A stretch of 6,292 nt of DNA. Source: an uncultured Bacilli bacterium (GTDB taxonomy: Bacteria > Bacillota_I > Bacilli_A > RF39 > UBA660). The number at the start of each line of letters is the position of its first letter. Position 1 is the stretch's first letter. The stretch lies in NCBI GenBank assembly GCA_934096025.1, contig CAKOLP010000057.1, positions 1 to 6,292 on the forward strand, in the 5' to 3' direction. Below, piece after piece: positions 1 to 5,206 of the stretch. The position numbers and the translations under genes are program-made. The notes beneath the pieces are model-generated. The model had not been told where the DNA came from. It searched no databases and saw only the letters and a list, made by a program, of their open reading frames with translations.

Positions 1-390
1 TGTAAATCCTCTAGCACTAAACAAAAATGGTAAATACTTGCCTTTTTCATTTTTATAAGGGATATTTAAATGTTCTAATTCCCCCATTCTTCTGAATACT
101 ACATCAACATCTTGTTTTAAAAAACTAGCATTTTGAACATAAGCATCTAGAAAACCTAATTCTTTGGCTCTTACCAAAGTTTTTTCAAGCATTGCTGGCT
201 CTATACTTAAAACAGACCAAGCACTTGGCTTTAATTTAATACCATATTTTACAGCTAAATCAATATTTTCTTCATTAGCCACTTGCAATGCTGGCATAAA
301 TTTTTCAGGACAATCTTTTTTAGTGTCCACATACGCCTTTAATCTATCATACATAGCTTTTATTTCTGTGATACTTTTTTTATGTTCCAT
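1..390 (-). CDS. Partial helical-repeat protein of unknown function (C-terminus off the window)
   Basis: I do not recognise this gene. The reading frame is open from an ATG at 390-388 to the left edge, giving 130 residues with no stop. The start is fixed by a strong AAGGAG ribosome binding site (complement of 397-402), 6 nt before the ATG. The protein starts MEHKKSITEIKAMY and looks entirely alpha-helical and soluble, with no signal peptide or membrane segment. From about residue 60 it has short helical units with small-Pro-x-Leu or Ala-Ser-Phe-Leu turns (EPAML at 64-68, NASFL at 87-91), reminiscent of the C-terminal repeats of the gene just upstream. Only 13 nt separate it from that gene's stop codon, so the two are almost certainly co-transcribed and may work together. 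Function unknown; a helical-solenoid scaffold or nucleic-acid-binding protein is a guess. Confidence 0.8.
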   Translation of the reverse strand, partial: MEHKKSITEIKAMYDRLKAYVDTKKDCPEKFMPALQVANEENIDLAVKYGIKLKPSAWSVLSIEPAMLEKTLVRAKELGFLDAYVQNASFLKQDVDVVFRRMGELEHLNIPYKNEKGKYLPFLFSARGFT

Positions 391-403
391 AATTTACTCC
401 TTT

Positions 404-1642
404 CTAATATGCTATTAAAGGTACCTTTTTAGGGTCTAGACCACTAATTTGTAAAACATTAATTGTGTTATTAAGGCCTTTTAAGTCATATTTCAATAAT
501 ACCTTTGGCGATAAACTTATATCTTTTGCTTCTTTACCTATATTAATTAGTTTATTAAGTTTTTCGGTTAATTCTTTATCCGTTAAAATTTCGGGATTTT
601 CATCAATAATGCTTAAAGCGATATTATATTTCTTCAAAGCATTAATATTATTTTTAATTACTTCTTCATCATAATTTTCCAATATCTTTAATAATGTTGT
701 ATTTCTTAAGGAATTAGCATTTATTCCCTCTTTATTAAGTAAAGACATTAAAGCTTCTTTTTCACTTATTTCATTTGCTGGTTGCAACTCGCTTTTACTA
801 TCATCAAACAAAAGGCTTTCTTCATTACTTTTTATAATCGGGCTTTCTGCTTGTTTAGGTTCTTCAACTTCAGCTTTTTCTATTACAGTTTCAAAAATAT
901 TTTCTAGCTTTGATGGTTCTTCTTCTAATAAAGTCTTTTCTTCATGACTAGATTCTTTTTTGGCTTCCACTAAAACTTCTGTAATAGTTTTTCCACTTTT
1001 TTCTGAACCTTTCTTATTTTTGTCGTATTCATATAAAGCATCTTCTGGGAACATCAATATCTTCGCTGCTTCCCTTTGTTCATCTAGAGTAAAATCAAAT
1101 TTTTCTAACAAGCTTGTAATTTCATCACGAGTTATGTTTATATTTCCTGCTAGAGCTAGATCAAAAAACTCATTTAATTTAGCTTGATTACTTAATGCTT
1201 CATCTTTACGTATTCCTAGTTCTTCTACTTTAGTAATAGCATTGTTCATTTCTTCTTCAACATTTTGTAATTTAACATTTGCTTCTTCATTTTCCGTAGT
1301 TAGAGTTTTGATTTTAGCTGGTAGTAATTCATTTAGCTTTTCCACTAAAGCTTCAGGGTCAAAATCTATTTTCAAACGGTCTAGTACAGTATCATAATCA
1401 TGTTTATTTATGCCACTTAATAAACTAGAAAGCTTATCTCCTTCTTCTTGCAATGTTTGTTCTTCTTTTGTTAATGAATCTATTTTATTTAAAAGATTTT
1501 CTTTTTCTTCTTTTGTACGCTTAGTTGTTGCAATAGCTTCTTCTCTTTCTTTATTCATTTTTGTAAGAATTACACTATCTTCTCCACGTAAATTGTATAG
1601 TTTATCTAGTAACACTTTAACTTCACTTGATAATATTTTCAT
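404..1642 (-). CDS. Coiled-coil protein with acidic linker and C-terminal proline-phased helical repeats, function unknown
   Basis: This is a 412-residue cytoplasmic-looking protein with no signal peptide or membrane segment, and I cannot assign it to a named family. Residues about 25-75 and 100-155 are rich in Glu/Lys/Leu heptads and should form coiled coils. Residues about 155-206 form a small helical segment (LNEFFDLALAG through FPEDALYEYD). Residues about 207-300 are an acidic, low-complexity, probably disordered linker. Residues about 315-412 are short helical repeats: prolines fall at 350, 379 and 408, exactly 29 apart, in the contexts NPEIL, SPKVL and VPLIA. The spacing and the Pro-x-Ile/Val-Leu signature recall mTERF-like and other alpha-solenoid repeats, but that is a resemblance, not an assignment. 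The start ATG (1642-1640) has a modest AGGG site about 9 nt upstream. A good promoter precedes it, and the gene leads a two-gene operon with 1-390. Confidence 0.85.
   Translation of the reverse strand: MKILSSEVKVLLDKLYNLRGEDSVILTKMNKEREEAIATTKRTKEEKENLLNKIDSLTKEEQTLQEEGDKLSSLLSGINKHDYDTVLDRLKIDFDPEALVEKLNELLPAKIKTLTTENEEANVKLQNVEEEMNNAITKVEELGIRKDEALSNQAKLNEFFDLALAGNINITRDEITSLLEKFDFTLDEQREAAKILMFPEDALYEYDKNKKGSEKSGKTITEVLVEAKKESSHEEKTLLEEEPSKLENIFETVIEKAEVEEPKQAESPIIKSNEESLLFDDSKSELQPANEISEKEALMSLLNKEGINANSLRNTTLLKILENYDEEVIKNNINALKKYNIALSIIDENPEILTDKELTEKLNKLINIGKEAKDISLSPKVLLKYDLKGLNNTINVLQISGLDPKKVPLIAY
407..700 (-). repeat. Protein-level helical repeats in the C-terminus of the 412-residue protein
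   Basis: This stretch encodes residues about 315-412. Three to four units can be aligned: LLKILENYDEEVI..NINAL, NPEILTDKEL..KLNKL, SPKVLLKYDLKGL..TINVL and a terminal VPLIAY that would begin a further unit. Pro350, Pro379 and Pro408 are spaced by exactly 29 residues; the first unit has Leu in place of Pro and aligns with about three residues of slippage. Each unit reads as a Pro-capped helix followed by a second helix, which is the pattern of an alpha-solenoid. Confidence 0.6.
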
Positions 1643-1668
1643 TTAATCACGCCCTTTATTATGAAATG

Positions 1669-1697
1669 ATTATAACAAATATTTTCAGCCTTGTAAA
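1669..1697 (-). promoter_or_regulatory. Sigma-A-type promoter for the 1642-1 operon
   Basis: On the minus strand a -35 box TTTACA (complement of 1692-1697, 5/6 to consensus) is followed by a 17-nt spacer and a perfect -10 box TATAAT (complement of 1669-1674), preceded by TGT, so it is an extended -10. Transcription would begin about 20 nt before the ATG at 1642. This is the best-formed promoter in the window and should drive both minus-strand genes at the left end. Confidence 0.75.
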
Positions 1698-1746
1698 GAC
1701 ACCATTTTATATAAAATAATTGATATTATAATTAAATTATTATTCT

Positions 1747-1764
1747 TTAAAACTAATGTTTTAA
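1747..1764. repeat. Perfect 18-bp palindrome (7-bp arms, TAAT centre) in the divergent intergenic region
   Basis: TTAAAAC at 1747-1753 and GTTTTAA at 1758-1764 are exact reverse complements around TAAT. It lies between the promoter of the minus-strand operon and the ABC transporter genes, about 50 nt upstream of the minus-strand -35 box, and is followed by a T-rich tract. It could be an operator for a dimeric regulator, or a weak hairpin in the transporter leader if transcription starts near 1739 (a TATAAT lies at 1727-1732 but has no good -35 box). A/T-rich DNA produces such palindromes by chance, so this is tentative. Apart from this element and the flanking promoter signals I see nothing else in 1643-1876. 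Confidence 0.3.
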
Positions 1765-1823
1765 TAATTTTTTCTTTATTTTCCTTTTAGTTAGTAAGTT
1801 ACTTTAAAATACTAGATTATTTC

Positions 1824-1854
1824 TTTAACCAAATAAAATATTCCGACATATATT
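1824..1854 (+). promoter_or_regulatory. Tentative promoter for the ABC transporter operon
   Basis: A -10-like TATATT lies at 1849-1854 with a weak TTTAAC (3/6 to consensus) at 1824-1829 and a rather long 19-nt spacer. If used, transcription would start at about 1861, directly at the GAGGGAGG ribosome binding site, leaving a leader of about 16 nt. No TPP, FMN, SAM or other riboswitch core that I recognise lies upstream. Confidence 0.3.
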
Positions 1855-1876
1855 ACTCTAGAGGGAGGAATTTTTT

Positions 1877-2869
1877 TTGAAAAAGAAAATTATTATTGGA
1901 TTATCATGCATAGTCGTACTTATCGGAGCTTTTATTTTGGTCTTTAAATTCACACATAAAGATAAAGATGAAAGCCTTGTGAAAGTTAAACTTGCCGAAG
2001 TAACACACAGTTCTTTTTATACCCCATTATATGTAGCTTTAGAAAAAGGTTATTTTAAAGATGAGGGAATAGATTTAAATTTAGTATTAACCCCTGGGGC
2101 TGATAAAGTAAGTGCTGCAGTGTTATCCGGAGATGTCCAAATAGGTTTTGCAGGGGCAGAATCTGCTATTTATGTATATAAACAAAATGAAAAAGATTAC
2201 TTACAAATATTTGCAGGCCTAACGAAAAGAGATGGCCAATTTATTGTATCTAGAAATAAAGATGAAGAATTTTCATTAGAAAACTTGTATAATAAAGAAA
2301 TACTTGTAGGTAGACAATCAGGAATGCCAGCACTTAATTTCTTAAATGCTTTAAAGAAAAATGGTATTAATATAGATAAAATTAAAGTTAACACTTCTGT
2401 TGAATTCCAAGCATTATCTGGTTCATTTATCGGGGGTGTTGGGAATTATGTAAATCTATTTGAACCTAATGCCACTAACTTAGAAAAAAATGAATACGGA
2501 AAAGTTGTTGCCAGTGTTGGTATGTTGTCTGGGGAAGTCCCTTATACTGCTTTTTATGCTCGTAAGAGTTATATTGCTAACAATGAAGATATAATTAAAA
2601 AATTTACTAATGCTATTAATAAAGGAATTAAATATACTTGGGAAAATGATGAAGAAGTTATAGCAAAAGATATAATAAATCAATTTCCAGATACTAGTAT
2701 CAAAGATTTAGCTTTAATGATAAAAAGATATAAGGAATATGATTGCTTCTTAAAAGATCCATATATTTCACCAGAATTATTTACAAATCTAGAGGACTTT
2801 TTAATTGACTTTGAATTACTTGATGAATATGTTCCATTTAATGATTTGATAAATAATTATTATGAATAA
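1877..2869 (+). CDS. ABC transporter substrate-binding protein, NMT1/THI5-like (NitT/TauT family)
   Basis: This is the extracellular binding component of an importer, capturing a small organic solute and delivering it to the permease encoded two genes downstream. It has 330 residues. Lys/hydrophobic residues 2-24 form a single N-terminal membrane segment. Cys11 is not in a proper lipobox, so the protein looks membrane-anchored rather than a lipoprotein. From residue 37 it follows the family pattern: VKLAEVTHSSFYTPLYVAL, then EKGYFKDEGIDLNLV, and SGDVQIGFAG at 84-93. Later landmarks are TKRDGQF (116-122), NLFEP (193-197) and VPYTAFYA (221-228). The start is TTG at 1877; GGAGG at 1864-1868 sits 8 nt upstream, and the next residues (KKKIII) fit a signal anchor. 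Family members bind sulfonates, nitrate, thiamin precursors or similar; no neighbouring metabolic gene or riboswitch decides here. The 3' end overlaps the ATPase gene by 8 nt. Confidence 0.88.
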   Translation: MKKKIIIGLSCIVVLIGAFILVFKFTHKDKDESLVKVKLAEVTHSSFYTPLYVALEKGYFKDEGIDLNLVLTPGADKVSAAVLSGDVQIGFAGAESAIYVYKQNEKDYLQIFAGLTKRDGQFIVSRNKDEEFSLENLYNKEILVGRQSGMPALNFLNALKKNGINIDKIKVNTSVEFQALSGSFIGGVGNYVNLFEPNATNLEKNEYGKVVASVGMLSGEVPYTAFYARKSYIANNEDIIKKFTNAINKGIKYTWENDEEVIAKDIINQFPDTSIKDLALMIKRYKEYDCFLKDPYISPELFTNLEDFLIDFELLDEYVPFNDLINNYYE

Positions 2870-3611
2870 AATATTAGAAGTTAAAAACTTAAAAAAAAAA
2901 TATCAAACTATTAACGGAGAAATAAATGCAATAGAAGATATAACATTTGATTTATATGATAAGGAATTTTTATGTATGGTAGGTTCTAGTGGGTGTGGTA
3001 AGTCAACTTTATTAAACATTTTAGCAGGATTAGAAGCTAAGACTAGTGGCATCATCAATTATAAAGATAATTTAAAAATCGGATATATGCTTCAGGAAGA
3101 TGCTCTTTTTCCTTGGCTAAACATCTTAGATAATGCTACTTTAGGATTAAAAATAACTAAAACACATAATAAAGAAAATGAGGAATTTGTTAAAGACTTA
3201 CTAACAAAATACGGGCTTAAAGATTTTATATATAAATACCCAAAAGAGTTATCCGGAGGTATGCGCCAAAGGGTTGCATTAATTAGAACACTTGCTCTAA
3301 AGCCAGATATATTAATGCTTGATGAACCATTTTCAGCTTTAGATTATGTCTCACGTTTAAGTGTAAGTGATGATGTTGCTAGAATAATAAAAAATGAAAA
3401 TAAAACTGTCATTATGATTACTCATGATATAGCTGAGGCCATAAGCTTAGCTGACCGAGTTATAGTACTATCAAAAAGACCTGCCAGAATTAAAAATATA
3501 TATAATATTGAATTAGCAAAAAAAAGCAACCCTATTGAAAATAGGAAAGATAAAGAATTTTCAAAATATTATGATATTTTATGGAAGGATTTAGATAAAA
3601 ATGTCAGTTGA
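2862..3611 (+). CDS. ABC transporter ATP-binding protein (SsuB/TauB/ThiZ-type)
   Basis: This is the cytoplasmic ATPase that powers the importer by ATP binding and hydrolysis as a dimer beneath the permease. At 249 residues it is a normal length for the family. All catalytic motifs are present in order: Walker A GSSGCGKST (41-49), Q-loop Gln78 in YMLQEDALFPWL, ABC signature LSGGMRQR (130-137), Walker B ILMLDEP (150-156), D-loop SALD (158-161) and the switch His188 in ITHD. The LFPWLN stretch after the Q-loop is typical of the nitrate/sulfonate/taurine group of importers. The ATG at 2862 lies inside the last codons of the binding-protein gene, with no separate strong ribosome binding site, so translation is probably coupled. 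Its own end overlaps the permease start by 11 nt. It looks fully functional. Confidence 0.95.
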   Translation: MNKILEVKNLKKKYQTINGEINAIEDITFDLYDKEFLCMVGSSGCGKSTLLNILAGLEAKTSGIINYKDNLKIGYMLQEDALFPWLNILDNATLGLKITKTHNKENEEFVKDLLTKYGLKDFIYKYPKELSGGMRQRVALIRTLALKPDILMLDEPFSALDYVSRLSVSDDVARIIKNENKTVIMITHDIAEAISLADRVIVLSKRPARIKNIYNIELAKKSNPIENRKDKEFSKYYDILWKDLDKNVS

Positions 3612-4389
3612 ACAAAAGTCTTTCTTAAAAAGAAGAAAATTAAGAAAAATAGGGATTATAATTTCACAAATATTAATTGTGGTACTCTTTTTAGGAACAT
3701 GGGAATTATTAGCAAGAAAAAATATTATAAATACTTTTGTCTTTTCAAGTCCTAGTAAAATATTTGATACAATAATAAATTTAGCTATAAAAAATAATTT
3801 ATTTCATCATATCTTTGTAACACTTTATGAAGTTTTAATTGCTTTTGCTTTAGGTATTGGCCTAGGATTCATTATTGCTATAATTCTATATGAAATTCCC
3901 ATTTTTGCCGAGATTATTGATCCATTTTTGACTATGTTAAATTCTTTACCAAAAGTTGCTTTGGGTCCCCTTATTATTTTGATAGCGGGGGCAAATATAA
4001 AAAGTATAATTATAATGGCTTTACTTATAAATTTAATAATTAGTATCATAACTATATATAATGGCTTTTTAGCTGTTGATAGTACGAAGCTAAAACTAAT
4101 AAAAACTTTTAAAGCAAATAATAAACAAATATTAAAGTATGTTATTATTCCTAGTTCATATAATACTATTATTTCTAGCCTAAAATTAAATATTTCCATG
4201 AGTTTAATTGGAGTAATTATGGGGGAATTCTTAGTTTCTCAGGCTGGAATTGGATATTTGATTATTTATGGAACACAAGTCTTTAATCTAAGTCTAGTTA
4301 TGGCAGGAATCATAATATTAATAATTATTTCTTATATACTTTATAAATTAGTTGTATTTTTAGAAAGTAAATTAATTAAAAAAATCTAG
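3601..4389 (+). CDS. ABC transporter permease (SsuC/TauC/ThiX-type, BPD_transp_1 family)
   Basis: This is the membrane channel of the importer, acting as a homodimer with the ATPase encoded just upstream. It has 262 residues, the usual size. About six hydrophobic segments are visible: roughly 17-36, 74-97, 103-130, 134-155, 195-215 and 232-252. The motif LPKVALGPLIILIAG (116-130) is characteristic of the sulfonate/nitrate permease group. The cytoplasmic coupling loop lies around 160-186 (TFKANNKQILKYVIIPSS); compared with the EAA-loop consensus its usual Gly is Asn, while the Ile and Pro (VIIP) are kept. A positively charged N-terminus (KRRKLRK) fits an inside location. The start ATG overlaps the ATPase gene by 11 nt. 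The TAG stop lies inside the terminator hairpin and directly abuts the stop of the convergent HD-domain gene. Confidence 0.92.
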   Translation: MSVEQKSFLKRRKLRKIGIIISQILIVVLFLGTWELLARKNIINTFVFSSPSKIFDTIINLAIKNNLFHHIFVTLYEVLIAFALGIGLGFIIAIILYEIPIFAEIIDPFLTMLNSLPKVALGPLIILIAGANIKSIIIMALLINLIISIITIYNGFLAVDSTKLKLIKTFKANNKQILKYVIIPSSYNTIISSLKLNISMSLIGVIMGEFLVSQAGIGYLIIYGTQVFNLSLVMAGIIILIIISYILYKLVVFLESKLIKKI

Positions 4390-4404
4390 TCAGCTAGATT
4401 TTTT
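4379..4404. terminator. Bidirectional intrinsic terminator shared by the ABC operon and the HD-domain gene
   Basis: A perfect 11-bp stem pairs AAAAAATCTAG (4379-4389) with CTAGATTTTTT (4394-4404) around a TCAG loop. Each strand ends in a run of six T's, so it can terminate transcription both ways. The stem contains the permease TAG (4387-4389), and the loop starts with the HD gene stop (TGA, complement of 4390-4392). No bases separate the two stop codons. Confidence 0.85.
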
Positions 4405-5121
4405 GTTTGTTGGCAAATTTTTGTTTTTGGCACCAAGCAAAGCTAAATATCCACTTAAAGAACCTAAGTCCTTCCTTAAAGCCACTATTTTATCTGCTTT
4501 AGACATGATTCTTCCCTCGATAAAAAATGATTTTCGTATGGAATAATGGCCTATTTTACCAATATCTGTTGATAACTTAATCATTTGTTTATATTTATCA
4601 TTAAGTTTTTCATATTTTTCATTATTATTTAAGTCCATAAACTTATCATCTATAGCTCGGACTGGAAGTGGAAACATATGATGCACTACTCCATCAATTA
4701 TTATCATAGCTTTTTCTTTATTTTCAAAATAGTTCGGGTACCAAGTAATAGCATTTACTATAGCTTCAATCGGGTGTGTAAAACCATGTTTATTCGGAAA
4801 GTCCTTTTGAATAAATACATTTTGCCAAGGTTCTTCATATAAATCATGAAACATGGCTATTAAAACTGCTATATCTACTCGGACTTTTTTAGATTCTTTT
4901 TTTACTTTCTTTATTAATTTATAAGTTAAAATGGCATCGCATAAAATATGGTCTCCGAGCATTTTTAAATCATGATGAAAATAAGGTTTATCACATCTTT
5001 TTATAAACTCTTTATGCTCACAAATCGGTTTAATTATTTGCCATAGTCTTTTAATATCAGTGTTTTTTAATTTGTATTCTTTGGCAAACTTTTTATAATT
5101 TTCATAAACTTTATCTTCCAT
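4390..5121 (-). CDS. HD-domain metal-dependent phosphohydrolase-like protein
   Basis: This 243-residue soluble protein carries an HD-superfamily metal site. Members hydrolyse phosphate esters or phosphodiesters of nucleotides using divalent metals. The likely metal ligands are in order: His58 (MLGDHIL), His92-Asp93 (MFHDLYEEPW), His116 (GFTHPIEA), His147/His148 (VVHHMFP) and Asp210 (SKADKIVA). The pattern H...HD...H...HH...D suggests an intact, possibly multinuclear site. No signal peptide, membrane segment or extra sensor domain is visible, so the substrate (a nucleotide, a cyclic nucleotide or other) is unknown. The ATG at 5121-5119 has a near-perfect AGGAGG (complement of 5128-5133), 6 nt upstream. 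It is transcribed alone, convergent to the ABC operon and divergent from the collagen-like gene. No functional link to either neighbour is evident. Confidence 0.85.
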   Translation of the reverse strand: MEDKVYENYKKFAKEYKLKNTDIKRLWQIIKPICEHKEFIKRCDKPYFHHDLKMLGDHILCDAILTYKLIKKVKKESKKVRVDIAVLIAMFHDLYEEPWQNVFIQKDFPNKHGFTHPIEAIVNAITWYPNYFENKEKAMIIIDGVVHHMFPLPVRAIDDKFMDLNNNEKYEKLNDKYKQMIKLSTDIGKIGHYSIRKSFFIEGRIMSKADKIVALRKDLGSLSGYLALLGAKNKNLPTNKKSS

Positions 5122-5135
5122 TTTCCACCTCCTAA

Positions 5136-5164
5136 ATTATAATATATTTTTATTTTATTAACAA
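5136..5164 (-). promoter_or_regulatory. Probable promoter of the HD-domain gene
   Basis: On the minus strand TTGTTA (complement of 5159-5164, 4/6 to consensus) is followed by a 17-nt spacer and a perfect TATAAT (complement of 5136-5141). The -10 box ends only 2 nt before the AGGAGG ribosome binding site, so the transcript would begin within or just beside that site, giving a very short leader. Confidence 0.5.
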
Positions 5165-5186
5165 CCGTATTAAATATACATATATT
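5158..5186 (+). promoter_or_regulatory. Probable promoter of the collagen-like gene
   Basis: TTAACA at 5158-5163 (5/6 to the -35 consensus) is followed by a 17-nt spacer and TATATT at 5181-5186 (5/6). Transcription would start near 5193, on top of the GGAGG ribosome binding site (5192-5196). The -35 box overlaps that of the divergent HD-gene promoter, so the two may compete or be regulated together. Confidence 0.4.
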
Positions 5187-5206
5187 ATAATGGAGGTTAC
5201 TACGAC

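Larger units (their letters stand above)
5136..5191. repeat. 12-bp inverted repeat framing the divergent promoter region
   Basis: ATTATAATATAT at 5136-5147 is the exact reverse complement of ATATATTATAAT at 5180-5191, with 32 nt between. Each arm ends in a TATAAT next to a ribosome binding site: CCTCCT at 5128-5133 on one side and GGAGG at 5192-5196 on the other. It marks a near-symmetrical back-to-back promoter region. The arms are pure A/T, so chance or a shared -10 function can explain them without a regulator. Confidence 0.55.

Noticed and set aside
164..418. Open frame of 84 codons on the plus strand
   Set aside because: It lies antisense to the two left-hand genes, which have better ribosome binding sites and composition; the translation is a hydrophobic shadow.
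465..1646. Three plus-strand open frames inside the 412-residue gene (465-674, 960-1187, 1410-1646)
   Set aside because: They are Ser/Phe/Leu-rich mirror translations of Glu/Lys-rich coiled-coil codons, without ribosome binding sites.
1643..1876. TPP or other riboswitch upstream of the THI5-like transporter
   Set aside because: I looked for the CTGAGA core and other conserved elements and found none; the region is A/T-rich with only one short palindrome.
1907..1909. Lipoprotein cysteine (Cys11) of the binding protein
   Set aside because: The preceding residues are Gly-Leu-Ser and the hydrophobic core continues after the Cys, so it does not fit a lipobox.
2197..2683. Two minus-strand open frames inside the binding-protein gene
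   Set aside because: They are fully contained in a well-supported family gene and have no start signals or recognisable motifs.
3825..4199. Minus-strand 124-codon open frame inside the permease gene
   Set aside because: Its hydrophobic translation mirrors the permease membrane segments, and the permease is clearly the real gene.
4390..4392. TGA read as tryptophan (Mycoplasma code)
   Set aside because: The Trp codons I read are TGG, and TGA falls exactly where the HD gene should end, inside the terminator.
5186..5191. TATAAT as the -10 box of the collagen-like gene
   Set aside because: A start 7 nt further on would fall after the GGAGG site, and the spacing from the best -35 box would be 22 nt; TATATT at 5181-5186 fits better.
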